Notes: a model not told the origin generated them from the sequence alone. A stretch of DNA of 18,305 bases from an uncultured Sutterella sp. (GCA_905206345.1 CAJLGW010000036.1:1-18305); one strand, 5' to 3'; positions 1-7,341 are shown, counted from the first letter of the stretch. Numbers and translations are program-made.

Positions 1-53
1 AAATTACTGACTTTGTCAACTTATTTATCAATTTCACACGTTTTCGTGATGAA

Positions 54-90
54 CCTCAAAAAAGCGCTTCAGTCATGAGGCGCTTTTTTC
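54..90. terminator. Bidirectional Rho-independent terminator
   Basis: A stem of AAAAAAGCGC (58-67) with GCGCTTTTTT (80-89) is extended inward by TTC/GAG with one G-T pair around the loop AGTCAT. A-run and T-run flanks allow it to work on either strand. On the plus strand it would end a transcript entering from the left of the window. Confidence 0.8.
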
Positions 91-192
91 ATACCTTTGC
101 CCTAACTTTCTCGTCAAACAAAGGCTTTGAGCGAGATTCGACGCAAAATTGCTTAAAAAATAGGTAGTTTTATCTACCACCGTTTCTCAAAA

Positions 193-210
193 TTAAGGGA
201 TAACCCTTAA
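193..210. repeat. Perfect 7-bp inverted repeat in the dcuB upstream region
   Basis: TTAAGGG and CCCTTAA are separated by ATAA. Imperfect flanking complementarity (CAAAA on the left, TTTTG on the right) could lengthen the stem. There is no adequate T-tract for a terminator, so an operator or leader hairpin is more likely. The function is unknown. Confidence 0.4.
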
Positions 211-379
211 GACTTTTGGGAGCTTTTGTAAAGATTATTGTCCAAAGTAGTAATAGCACAATAAAGCAACGATAACAGGGCGCCAATAGACAAATCACAT
301 CGTAAAATTGCACTGTCTAAAAAAGTGACTATTTGTAACTTTTTTACCAATTTTCTTATTACAGTAAAAGGAAACTACC

Positions 380-1729
380 ATGATTGGTTTAGACTTTTGG
401 CTGCAGCTCCTACTCGTTTTAGTCTGCTTATTCTACGGGGCCCGTAAAGGCGGTATGGCTTTAGGCCTTGTCGGCGGTATTGGCCTTATCATTTTGATTT
501 TTGGTTGCGGCTTGAAGCCTGGTAAACCGCCGGTCGACGTGATTCTCACGATTTTGGCCGTGGTTTGCGGTTCCGCTACATTGCAAGCCGCAGGTGGTTT
601 GGACTGCTTGCTCCAAATCGCTGAAAAGATCCTCCGTCGCAATCCGCGTTACGTCTGCTACTTGGCTCCGTACATCTGCTGGTTCTTAACGGTTCTTTGT
701 GGAACGGGTCACGTTGTTTACACAATGCTTCCGATTATTTATGACGTTGCTATCAAGAATGGCATCCGTCCGGAACGTCCGATGGCTGGTTCCACGATCG
801 CTTCCCAAATGGGTGTGATCTGCTCTCCGGCTGCTGTGGCTGCTGTGTCCATGATCGCATTGATGGACGGCTATACAATCAACGGCCAACACTTTGGTTT
901 TATTGACCTCTTCTCTATCACGATTCCTGCCGGCATCGTTGGTGTCTTCGCAGTTGGTACCTTCTCTTGGTTCCGCGGTAAGGACTTGGATAAAGATGAA
1001 GAATTCCAAAAGTTGATTGCTGACCCAGAAGCGAAAAAGTATGTCTATGGTGACTCTGCCACCTTGATTGGTCGTACGTTCTCCAAGACGCAATGGGCTT
1101 CTTTGTTCATCTTCTTGGCCGTGATCGTTATCGTTGCTATTCTCGGTATGTTCCCGGAATTGCGTCCGCAAGTTGGTGCTAAGCGCTTGTCCATGACGTT
1201 GGCTATTCAAATGTTCATGTTGGCTGCCGGCGCCATTATGGTGATCTTCTGCGGTGTTAAGGCCTCCAGCGTTGCCAGCAACTCAGTGTTCCGCGCCGGT
1301 TGTGTGGCCATTGTTGCCGTGTACGGTGTGGCCTGGATGGCAGACACGATGTTTGCTGCTCACTTGCCCACGTTGAAGTCTGGCTTGACGGAAGCTGTTA
1401 AGGAAGCTCCGTGGTTGTACGCTATCGTGTTGCTCTTAGTCTCCAAGCTCGTGAACTCTCAAGCTGCTGCTGTGGCTACGATCGTTCCGGCCGCTTTGAG
1501 CGTCGGTGTTCCTCCGGGCATCGTGGTGGCTTTCTCTGCCGCTTGCTACGGTTACTACATCCTTCCGACGTACCCGTCTGACTTGGCTGCTATCCAATTC
1601 GACCGCTCTGGTACGACGCACATCGGTAAGTTTGTGATCAACCACTCCTTCATCATCCCGGGTTTGATCGGTGTGAGTACGGCTTCTGTGATGGGTTACA
1701 TCCTCGCCATGATCTACGGTTTCGTATAA
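380..1729 (+). CDS. dcuB: Anaerobic C4-dicarboxylate antiporter DcuB
   Basis: This inner-membrane carrier of the Dcu family exchanges external fumarate, malate or aspartate for succinate during fumarate respiration. The 449-aa product matches the usual DcuB length of about 446 aa and is hydrophobic throughout. Recognisable DcuB stretches include LFYGARKGG near residue 20, PGKPPVDV near 50, LQAAGGLD near 70, CGTGHVVYTMLPIIYDVAIK near 108-127, SWFRGKDLDKDEEFQK near 200, LVSKLVNSQAA and LPTYPSDLAAIQFDRSGTTH near the C terminus. These resemble DcuB more than DcuA. AGGAA at 369-373 gives a usable ribosome site for the ATG. Codon use is strongly biased (mostly GAA, CAA and GGT), as expected for a highly expressed gene. 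The next gene encodes a class I fumarase, the same dcuB-fumarase order as E. coli dcuB-fumB, which supports the role. A strong terminator follows the stop codon. Confidence 0.96.
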   Translation: MIGLDFWLQLLLVLVCLFYGARKGGMALGLVGGIGLIILIFGCGLKPGKPPVDVILTILAVVCGSATLQAAGGLDCLLQIAEKILRRNPRYVCYLAPYICWFLTVLCGTGHVVYTMLPIIYDVAIKNGIRPERPMAGSTIASQMGVICSPAAVAAVSMIALMDGYTINGQHFGFIDLFSITIPAGIVGVFAVGTFSWFRGKDLDKDEEFQKLIADPEAKKYVYGDSATLIGRTFSKTQWASLFIFLAVIVIVAILGMFPELRPQVGAKRLSMTLAIQMFMLAAGAIMVIFCGVKASSVASNSVFRAGCVAIVAVYGVAWMADTMFAAHLPTLKSGLTEAVKEAPWLYAIVLLLVSKLVNSQAAAVATIVPAALSVGVPPGIVVAFSAACYGYYILPTYPSDLAAIQFDRSGTTHIGKFVINHSFIIPGLIGVSTASVMGYILAMIYGFV

Positions 1730-1762
1730 ATCATCAGTATTGTTGGTTGATATGAAATGATT

Positions 1763-1803
1763 AAACGGCAAGTAGTCTTCACTGGTTACTTGCCGTTTTA
1801 ATT
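1763..1803 (+). terminator. Rho-independent terminator after dcuB
   Basis: A perfect 12-bp stem, AAACGGCAAGTA (1763-1774) with TACTTGCCGTTT (1787-1798), is followed by TTAATTT. It lies between dcuB and the fumarase gene, so the fumarase needs its own promoter or depends on read-through. Confidence 0.85.
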
Positions 1804-1804
1804 T

Positions 1805-1832
1805 CGTCTTGTGTCTACGGGTACATAAGACG
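1805..1832. promoter_or_regulatory. 28-bp dyad, possible operator for the fumarase gene
   Basis: CGTCTTGTGT (1805-1814) and ACATAAGACG (1823-1832) are complementary at 9 of 10 positions around an 8-base spacer. The left arm contains the candidate -35 and the right arm touches the candidate -10 of the fumarase promoter, which is the usual placement of a regulator site. A weak resemblance to a CRP/FNR-type dyad (TGTG...ACA) is visible but below consensus. The factor is unknown. Confidence 0.45.
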
Positions 1833-1837
1833 ATAAT
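1809..1837 (+). promoter_or_regulatory. Candidate sigma70 promoter of the fumarase gene
   Basis: TTGTGT at 1809-1814 and GATAAT at 1832-1837 are separated by 17 bp. The -10 matches consensus at 5 of 6 positions and the -35 at 3 of 6. Transcription would start near 1844 and give a leader of about 98 nt. That leader contains a GAAA-loop hairpin at 1849-1864 and the palindrome TAGTGCACTA at 1915-1924. Confidence 0.4.
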
Positions 1838-1941
1838 AAAAATACCCCTTGATCGAAAGATCGACTCATTGAAATCGGTTAGGAAAGACAAAACAGTTTG
1901 CCGTCCCTAACTAATAGTGCACTAGAAAGGAGAGATAAAAG

Positions 1942-3594
1942 ATGTCTCAATTACCTGAATTCAAATACGCTCCGATGTTCCAAACGGGCAAAGACGACAC
2001 GGAATATGAATTAATCACCAAAGACTACGTCTCCGTGAGCGAATTTGAAGGTAAGCCGATTCTTAAGGTTCAACCCGAAGCATTGACCACGTTGATTAAC
2101 ACCGCATTCCACAACGTTAACTTCTTGTTGCGTCGCTCCCATAACGAAGCCGTCGCCAAGATTTTGAACGACCCGGAATCTTCTGATAACGACAAATACG
2201 TTGCCTTGACGATGTTGCGCAACGCTGAAATCTCCGCCAAGGGCATCCTCCCGATCTGCCAAGATACGGGTACGGCTATTGTTCACGGTGAAAAGGGTCA
2301 ACAAGTTTGGACGGACTTCTGTGATGAAGAAGCCATCAGCTTGGGCGTTTACAATACCTACACGCAAGACGCTTTGCGTTATTCCCAAAACGCTCCCTTG
2401 ACGATGTACAAGGAAGTCAACACCAAGTGCAACCTCCCGGCTCAAATCGACATTGAAGCCACGGAAGGCGACGAATACAAGTTCTTGTGCGTTGTGAAGG
2501 GTGGTGGTTCTGCCAACAAGTCCTACCTCTTCCAAAAGACCAAGGCCATTTTGAACCCGGACGCTCTCGTTCCGTTCTTGGTTGATCAAATTAAGGACCT
2601 CGGCACGGCTGCTTGCCCGCCGTACCACATCGCTGTCGTTGTCGGCGGTACGTCTGCAGAAAAGACGATGTTGACGGTGAAGTTGGCCTCCACGAAGTTC
2701 TATGACAATTTGCCCACGACGGGTGACGAAACGGGTCGTGCTTTCCGTGACGTCGAATTGGAAAACACGTTACTTGAAGCTGCCAACAGCATCGGCCTCG
2801 GCGCTCAATTCGGTGGTAAGTACATGGCTCACGACGTTCGCGTTGTTCGTTTGCCGCGCCACGGCGCCAGCTGCCCGATCGGTATCGGTGTGAGCTGCTC
2901 TGCTGACCGTAACGTCAAGTGCAAGATCAACAAGGACGGTTTGTGGATTGAAAAGCTCGACACGCATCCGGAAGAATTGATTCCTGAAGCCTTCCGTAAG
3001 GACAGCGAAGGTCAAACCGTGAAGATTGACTTGAGCATGCCGATGGATCAAATCCGCGCTGAATTGTCCAAGTACCCGGTCTCTACCCGCGTTTCTATGA
3101 CGGGTACGATCATTGTGGGTCGTGACATCGCTCACGCTCGCATTAAGGAACGTCTTGACAAGGGCGAAGGTTTGCCTGATTACATCAAGAATCACCCGAT
3201 CCTCTACGCAGGTCCTGCTAAGACTCCTGAAGGCTATGCTTGCGGTTCTATGGGCCCGACGACGGCTAACCGTATGGACCCGTACGCTGATCCCTTCATG
3301 GCTGCCGGTGGTTCCTTCGTGATGATCGCTAAGGGTAACCGTACGCAAGTCGTGACCGACGCTTGTAAGAAGTGGGGCGGTTTCTATCTCGGTACGATCG
3401 GTGGTGTGGCTGCTGCTTTGTCTGAAGCCGCCATTAAGAGCATCGAATGCATCGAATATCCGGAATTGGGTATGGAAGCTGTCTACAAGATCGAAGTTGA
3501 AGACTTCCCGGCCTTCATCTTGGTTGATGACAAGGGTAACGACTTCTTCAAGCAATTGAAGCCGCGTTGCGTTTGCAAGTGCGAATCCAAGTAA
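1942..3594 (+). CDS. fumA: Class I (iron-sulfur) fumarate hydratase
   Basis: This homodimeric, oxygen-sensitive [4Fe-4S] enzyme interconverts malate and fumarate in the cytoplasm. The 550-aa length is close to the 548 aa of E. coli FumA/FumB, and similarity is visible from end to end: DDTEYELIT, VSVSEFEGKPILKV, PICQDTGTAIVHG, LRYSQNAPL, KGGGSANKSYLFQ, RLPRHGASCP, TIIVGRDIAHA, AGPAKTPEGYACGS, EVEDFPAFILVDDKGNDFF. The three cluster ligands of the family fall at Cys106, Cys225 and Cys319. A strong ribosome site (AAGGAGAG, 1927-1934) fixes the ATG. The product ends in a short Cys/Lys-rich tail. FumA and FumB cannot be told apart by sequence alone. Position after dcuB suggests it supplies fumarate from malate during anaerobic respiration. 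Codon use is strongly biased, as in dcuB. Confidence 0.96.
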   Translation: MSQLPEFKYAPMFQTGKDDTEYELITKDYVSVSEFEGKPILKVQPEALTTLINTAFHNVNFLLRRSHNEAVAKILNDPESSDNDKYVALTMLRNAEISAKGILPICQDTGTAIVHGEKGQQVWTDFCDEEAISLGVYNTYTQDALRYSQNAPLTMYKEVNTKCNLPAQIDIEATEGDEYKFLCVVKGGGSANKSYLFQKTKAILNPDALVPFLVDQIKDLGTAACPPYHIAVVVGGTSAEKTMLTVKLASTKFYDNLPTTGDETGRAFRDVELENTLLEAANSIGLGAQFGGKYMAHDVRVVRLPRHGASCPIGIGVSCSADRNVKCKINKDGLWIEKLDTHPEELIPEAFRKDSEGQTVKIDLSMPMDQIRAELSKYPVSTRVSMTGTIIVGRDIAHARIKERLDKGEGLPDYIKNHPILYAGPAKTPEGYACGSMGPTTANRMDPYADPFMAAGGSFVMIAKGNRTQVVTDACKKWGGFYLGTIGGVAAALSEAAIKSIECIEYPELGMEAVYKIEVEDFPAFILVDDKGNDFFKQLKPRCVCKCESK

Positions 3595-3636
3595 TTCGTC
3601 ATTGCTCCTGGGCGAGTTAACCGCGCCCTAAAACAG

Positions 3637-3675
3637 AAGAACCACACCTCAATATCGAGCGTGTGGTTCTTTTTT
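3637..3675. terminator. Terminator between the convergent fumarase and galU genes
   Basis: AAGAACCACAC (3637-3647) pairs with GTGTGGTTCTT (3661-3671), with CTC/GAG extending the stem inward across one bulged C. A run of eight T follows on the plus strand. It ends the fumarase transcript. On the minus strand the tail is weak. Confidence 0.85.
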
Positions 3676-3693
3676 TTGTTTCAAATGTCAGGA

Positions 3694-4530
3694 CTAGATT
3701 TGATAACTGGCCTTACGAGCAAATCGAACCGTTGCATCCAAGAAGCCTTGCTTGGAGCCGCAGTCATAACGGATGCCTTCAAAGCGATGCGCATAGGTCG
3801 TGCCCAAATCCAATTGGCTGGCGATACCGTCCGTTAATTGAATTTCACCGCCTACACCCTTTTGAACGTTCTTTAATTTTTCAAAAATTTCGGGTTCTAA
3901 CACATAGCGACCGACAACGGCCAACCGCGACGGCGCCTCTTCGGGTTCGGGCTTTTCCACCATCGTGCGAACGCAGCTTGAGACGGCAGTTGGATCATCC
4001 ACCCCCACAATCCCATACTTCTTCGTATCGGCTAAGGGCACATCTTGCACGGCCAACACATTACCACCACCCATTTGACGGCGCACGTCAATCAATTGAC
4101 CGATCGCCGACTTTTGAGCATCAATTAAGTCGTCAGCCAACATCACGGCAAAGGGTTCATCGCCCACCACCGGTTGAGCACACAAAATGGCGTGGCCAAG
4201 GCCCAACGGTTCAGGTTGACGGATGTAGACAAAAGTCACGCCCATCGGCGCAATGGAGCGCACCGTTTGCAAAAGCTCTTCTTTACCCTTTTCAATGAGC
4301 TCTTTTTCCAACATCGGAGCTTTATCGAAATGGTCTTCAATGGCGCGCTTGTAGCGGCCTGTGATGAAAATCATGTCCGTGATACCGGCGGCATACGCTT
4401 CTTCCACGGCGTACTGAATCAAAGGCTTATCAACGACCGGCAACATTTCTTTGGGCATGGCCTTGGTGGCCGGTAAAAAGCGCGTCCCTAAGCCTGCTAC
4501 CGGAAAGACAACTTTACGAACTTCTTTCAT
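3694..4530 (-). CDS. galU: UTP-glucose-1-phosphate uridylyltransferase
   Basis: This cytoplasmic enzyme makes UDP-glucose from UTP and glucose-1-phosphate, the precursor for lipopolysaccharide, glycans and (through GalE) UDP-galactose. The 278-aa product is slightly shorter than typical bacterial GalU (about 290-300 aa) but contains the nucleotide-binding start KVVFPVAGLGTRFLPATKA (residues 6-24), PKEMLPVVDKP, the LADDLID acidic motif, and the C-terminal GGEIQLTDGI and YDCGSKQGF stretches. The ATG at 4530 gives the family-like N terminus. No strong Shine-Dalgarno sequence precedes it (TAGG only). A candidate minus-strand -10, TATACT, lies at 4569-4574. The gene is convergent with the fumarase and divergent from apaH. 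galE, about 7 kb away, acts on the product. Confidence 0.95.
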   Translation of the reverse strand: MKEVRKVVFPVAGLGTRFLPATKAMPKEMLPVVDKPLIQYAVEEAYAAGITDMIFITGRYKRAIEDHFDKAPMLEKELIEKGKEELLQTVRSIAPMGVTFVYIRQPEPLGLGHAILCAQPVVGDEPFAVMLADDLIDAQKSAIGQLIDVRRQMGGGNVLAVQDVPLADTKKYGIVGVDDPTAVSSCVRTMVEKPEPEEAPSRLAVVGRYVLEPEIFEKLKNVQKGVGGEIQLTDGIASQLDLGTTYAHRFEGIRYDCGSKQGFLDATVRFARKASYQI

Positions 4531-4629
4531 GAGGAAAACCTACAAAAATAAATGAATCAACATCTATAAGTATAGACAAAGAGCGAATAGAAAACGCAAA
4601 GAGAAACGCTTTGAAAAACACAGATCCCT

Positions 4630-4658
4630 TAAGGTCCCTCTAACATAAGGTCCCTCTA
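4630..4658. repeat. Two-copy tandem repeat in the galU-apaH intergenic region
   Basis: TAAGGTCCCTCTA occurs at 4630-4642 and exactly again at 4646-4658, a 16-bp period with 13 identical bases. It sits in the 188-bp divergent gap between galU and apaH. A pair of regulator half-sites or a slippage duplication are both possible. Confidence 0.7.
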
Positions 4659-4683
4659 TTAGGCTTTTTGAAATTAACTTCAA

Positions 4684-4689
4684 TATACT
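4684..4689 (+). promoter_or_regulatory. Candidate -10 element for apaH
   Basis: TATACT matches consensus at 5 of 6 positions and lies 29 bp before the apaH ATG. No good -35 is present at 16-18 bp; TTAGGC at 4659-4664 is weak and spaced at 19 bp. The tandem repeat at 4630-4658 lies just upstream, where an activator would bind. Confidence 0.3.
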
Positions 4690-4718
4690 GACAGCATTCA
4701 ATAGGGATGTTTTGAACT

Positions 4719-5537
4719 ATGCAATCGGCTCAGAAAATTTTAGTCATCGGTGACGTCCACGGCTGCCTGCCAACGCTTGAAGAATTGCTCGACCAAGTGC
4801 AAGAAGAGATGCCTTTGCTCTTTTTGGGTGACGTGATCAATCGCGGCCCGCAATCGCTCTCTACCTTGCGTCTGATTAAGGCCTTAGGGACTCGTGCAAA
4901 GTTTCTATTGGGTAACCACGAGATGCACCTATTAGCCTCAGCAGCAGGTGCAGGGAAAGTCAATCGCCGAGATACGATTGATGAAATCTTAAATGCCCCC
5001 GACAGTGAAGAACTTATCGACTATATTCGTCATCAACCCCTTCTTTACCAATGGCAAGACTACACGTTTGTGCATGCAAGCATTGACCCAGCGTGGACTT
5101 TAGAAGAAGCCAAATCATTAGCCCAAGAAGTGCAGACCCATCTTCAAGGCAAGGATTGGAAAGCCTATTTGCAACACATGTACGGCAAAGACTTGTGGGA
5201 TAAGAAAATTACGGGGGATGCTCGCATGCGAGCCATCTTAAATGGCTTTACACGCATCCGCTTTGTGGATAAAAAGGGCATTCCTGACTACAAGATTAAA
5301 GAGGGTTTAGCGCAAAAACCCGATCATTTAATGCCATGGTTTGAGTGCCCGGTCAGAAAAACCAAAAATGACCGCATTGTTTTTGGTCATTGGTCAACAT
5401 TGGGTCTCGTCGTTCAAGACAATGTCATTGCGCTTGATACGGGCTGCGTTTGGGGCGGAGCGCTTACAGCCATTGAGTTGCCCGCTCGCAAAGTCTTGAG
5501 TGTTAAAGCCCCTCAATACCTTGACCCACTTGCTTAA
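4719..5537 (+). CDS. apaH: Symmetrical bis(5'-nucleosyl)-tetraphosphatase
   Basis: ApaH hydrolyses Ap4A to two ADP (and related dinucleoside polyphosphates) and can also remove Np4 caps from RNA. The 272-aa length fits the family. The metallophosphatase motifs are in order: GDVHG (11-15), GDVINRGP (37-44), GNHE (65-68), the conserved VHA with His119, FGHWS (222-226) and the ApaH-type DTGCVWGGALTAI (240-252). E. coli ApaH has GNHD at the third motif, while GNHE is usual in the wider phosphoprotein-phosphatase family, so activity should be retained. The ATG at 4719 is preceded by AGGGA at 4703-4707, a rather long spacing. The gene converges on plsC and shares a bidirectional terminator with it. 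Confidence 0.94.
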   Translation: MQSAQKILVIGDVHGCLPTLEELLDQVQEEMPLLFLGDVINRGPQSLSTLRLIKALGTRAKFLLGNHEMHLLASAAGAGKVNRRDTIDEILNAPDSEELIDYIRHQPLLYQWQDYTFVHASIDPAWTLEEAKSLAQEVQTHLQGKDWKAYLQHMYGKDLWDKKITGDARMRAILNGFTRIRFVDKKGIPDYKIKEGLAQKPDHLMPWFECPVRKTKNDRIVFGHWSTLGLVVQDNVIALDTGCVWGGALTAIELPARKVLSVKAPQYLDPLA

Positions 5538-5578
5538 AAAGAATGGCGCCTATCGTTTGGATATTGCGCCTTCTTTTT
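5536..5578. terminator. Bidirectional terminator between apaH and plsC
   Basis: AAAAAGAA-T-GGCGC (5536-5549) pairs with GCGCCTTCTTTTT (5566-5578), leaving one bulged T and a 16-base loop. The A-run and T-run symmetry lets it serve both convergent genes. The left arm overlaps the apaH stop codon. Confidence 0.85.
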
Positions 5579-5581
5579 CGA

Positions 5582-6340
5582 TTAATTTGATCCCGGATTT
5601 TCCAACATCGGATCGGGCACTCCCATCGCTTCGCTCATGCTGGCTGACGCTATTTTTGCCACTTCTCGGCGAGCTTTTCCATGCGTATCAATGACAGGTA
5701 AGAATTTCATTGTCAACGCCAAATTAGGCGTACTCACAATCGTCCATAAACACGCAAAAATGGAAATGTTGGCATAAGAGGCTTTGGTCGTTTTTTCACC
5801 GTTTTCCGTGTAGCAAAGCACAACGGGTTGAATGGGCGTACCCGACATAACCGCCGGTTCCATCAAATTGGCTTTTAAGGGCAAAAGCGACAAGCCTAAA
5901 CTCGTACGACCTTCCGGGAAAAGCATAACGGTTTGCCCCGCTTGCAGGGCAAGACTTAATTGCTCATTGACTTCAACAATGGAGCGACGGTTCTTGCGTT
6001 CAATAAAAAGCGTATCCACGCCCTTGGCAATACGACCGAAAATCGGCCAATTGGCAATTTCACTCTTGGCAATAAAGCGACCCGGCTTTTGAGAATCCAG
6101 TGCAAAGATATCCAAGAAAGAAACGTGATTGGCAACAAGCAGACAATGAGACGGATAAACCTCACCCTCGCACTTTAATTCAATGCCCACGATCTTAATG
6201 AGAAAGGCGGCCCAGGAGCGAATGATGCCGACCTTCTTTTCGGGTTTTACCCATTGCAAATAAAACAACACCATCGTGATACAAGCCACGACATACAAAA
6301 GCGCCGCTACAAAGCGAAACGCACCACTAATCTTATGCAT
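5582..6340 (-). CDS. plsC: 1-acyl-sn-glycerol-3-phosphate acyltransferase
   Basis: PlsC acylates lysophosphatidic acid to phosphatidic acid, the second acylation in phospholipid synthesis, at the inner membrane. The 252-aa product has an N-terminal membrane segment (about residues 8-30), the catalytic HX4D motif NHVSFLD (His72, Asp77), a FIERKNRRS block (112-120) and the substrate-binding FPEGRTS motif (141-147). All are standard for the PlsC/LPLAT family. The ATG lies 5 bp after the ruvX stop codon, so this is the last gene of the yqgE-ruvX-plsC operon. It could instead be an acyltransferase acting on another lipid, such as ornithine lipid, but PlsC is the simplest reading. Confidence 0.88.
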   Translation of the reverse strand: MHKISGAFRFVAALLYVVACITMVLFYLQWVKPEKKVGIIRSWAAFLIKIVGIELKCEGEVYPSHCLLVANHVSFLDIFALDSQKPGRFIAKSEIANWPIFGRIAKGVDTLFIERKNRRSIVEVNEQLSLALQAGQTVMLFPEGRTSLGLSLLPLKANLMEPAVMSGTPIQPVVLCYTENGEKTTKASYANISIFACLWTIVSTPNLALTMKFLPVIDTHGKARREVAKIASASMSEAMGVPDPMLENPGSN

Positions 6341-6345
6341 AACGA

Positions 6346-6726
6346 TTAATTTTCTTCGAAATATTGTTGCAAGATGACGCTTGCTGCCTCATCATCGATA
6401 AATTCTTCATCGCTATCGACAACCGCCGAGGAGTAGCGCTCATCAACGCGAAAAACGGGTAAATGATAACGCCCTTCAAGCTGTCGGGCAAAACGCTCAC
6501 AACGTGCGGTCATCTCATGCGCCGTGCCATCGGGGTGAGAGGGAATCCCTACCACAAAAGCCACAGGAGACCACTCTTTGACTAACTTCTCGACCCCTTT
6601 CCAACGGGCGTCATTTGTACGAGAGTCCACAATCGTCAAAGGAGAAGCCTGACGCATCATGGTGTTGCCGATCGCTACACCAATGCGCTTTTCACCAAAA
6701 TCAAAACCAATAATCGAACCGTCCAT
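6346..6726 (-). CDS. ruvX: RuvX/YqgF family RNase H-fold nuclease
   Basis: YqgF/RuvX proteins have an RNase H fold. They have been proposed as Holliday-junction resolvases and are linked to processing of the 16S rRNA 5' end. This product is 126 aa from the chosen ATG, slightly under the 138 aa of E. coli YqgF. Family motifs are present: IIGFDFGEKRIGVAIG near the N terminus with the first acidic residue, VVGIPSHPDG in the middle, VDERYSS, and a C-terminal DDEAASVILQQYF. A reading frame extends nine codons further upstream, but the ATG at 6726 is preferred. It overlaps the yqgE stop by one base (TAATG), begins right before the conserved strand, and has AGGA eight bases upstream inside yqgE. This indicates translational coupling to yqgE. 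Confidence 0.92.
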   Translation of the reverse strand: MDGSIIGFDFGEKRIGVAIGNTMMRQASPLTIVDSRTNDARWKGVEKLVKEWSPVAFVVGIPSHPDGTAHEMTARCERFARQLEGRYHLPVFRVDERYSSAVVDSDEEFIDDEAASVILQQYFEEN

Positions 6727-7301
6727 TATGCGTGTCCTGAACCATCCATCCAATTGCCGAAATCGTTCGGCGTCAATCCAATCGAAGCCAATGCCACTTC
6801 ATACCGACGCTCAGCCGGCACATCGAAAATAATGGCTTCATCAGCGGGCGCAATCAGCCACCCCGAAACCGACAACTCGTCTTCTAACTGACCTTCGCTC
6901 CAACCGGCGTAGCCAAGGCTAACGAAGAATTTCTCAGGGCACCGCTCGGCGTTCGCCATGGCCTCGAGAACGTCTTTTGACGTCGATAACGTCATGTTGT
7001 CCGTGAGCATGAGCGAAGAATGATACTTCTTTTGGGGTGAATGCAACACAAAACCACGCTCAACCTGAACGGGTCCACCATCAAAAAGCATCGCTTCTTC
7101 TAAGCGCTCGTTGTGGTTTTCAATGCCCACGCGTTCCATGAGCGAAGCCACACTTAAAGCCACCGCGCGATTAATCACCAATCCCATCGCCCCTTTGGGT
7201 GAATGCTCACAAAGGTAAATAACACTTTGAGCAAAAATGGGATCCTTCATATTGGGAGCGGCGACTAAAAATTGTCCTTTGAAAGAAACAAAATCTGCCA
7301 T
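6726..7301 (-). CDS. yqgE: YqgE/AlgH family protein (DUF179)
   Basis: The 191-aa product matches the length and signatures of the YqgE/AlgH family: FLVAAPNMKDPIFAQSVIYL near residues 11-30, KGAMGLVINRA near 36-46, LFDGGPVQVERGFVLH, GYAGWSEGQLEDEL and WLIAPA. AlgH was reported as an alginate regulator in Pseudomonas, but the molecular function of the family is unclear and no catalytic motif can be pointed to. A strong ribosome site (GGGAGGAA) lies a few bases before the ATG. It is the first gene of the operon. The neighbouring ruvX is the usual partner in proteobacteria. Confidence 0.93.
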   Translation of the reverse strand: MADFVSFKGQFLVAAPNMKDPIFAQSVIYLCEHSPKGAMGLVINRAVALSVASLMERVGIENHNERLEEAMLFDGGPVQVERGFVLHSPQKKYHSSLMLTDNMTLSTSKDVLEAMANAERCPEKFFVSLGYAGWSEGQLEDELSVSGWLIAPADEAIIFDVPAERRYEVALASIGLTPNDFGNWMDGSGHA

Positions 7302-7341
7302 TAAAATTCCTCCCTAATTGTCTATATTCTTGCATGTTTTT

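Larger units (their letters stand above)
1..379. other. Gene-free leader region upstream of dcuB
   Basis: I find no convincing coding region in these 379 bases. The left end holds a bidirectional terminator (listed separately). The rest is AT-rich and carries three inverted repeats: GGTAG/CTACC at 163-167 and 174-178, TTAAGGG-ATAA-CCCTTAA at 193-210, and TAAAAAAGT/ACTTTTTTA at 318-326 and 338-346. The dcuB promoter must lie here. I could not find a clean -35/-10 pair or a good FNR box (TTGAT-N4-ATCAA), although FNR control would be expected for an anaerobic transporter. The ribosome binding site AGGAA at 369-373 precedes the dcuB ATG. Confidence 0.6.

Noticed and set aside
1747..1864. Possible FNR boxes (TTGAT followed by partial ATCAA halves) upstream of the fumarase gene
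   Set aside because: TTGAT occurs at 1747 and 1849 but the second half-sites at N4 spacing do not match ATCAA.
2011..3555. Long minus-strand open frames inside the fumarase gene
   Set aside because: They are shadows created by the strong codon bias of a highly expressed gene, with no recognisable domain or ribosome site.
380..3594. Codon use in dcuB and the fumarase gene as a sign of horizontal transfer
   Set aside because: The same bias appears in ssb and partly in galE, all expected to be highly expressed, so translational selection explains it better.
3663..4298. Plus-strand open frame antisense to galU
   Set aside because: Pro/Arg/Ser/His-rich composition typical of an antisense shadow; galU on the minus strand is unambiguous.
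6727..6753. Longer ruvX start nine codons upstream
   Set aside because: It lies inside yqgE, adds residues outside the conserved fold, and the TAATG junction with AGGA upstream fits the ATG at 6726.
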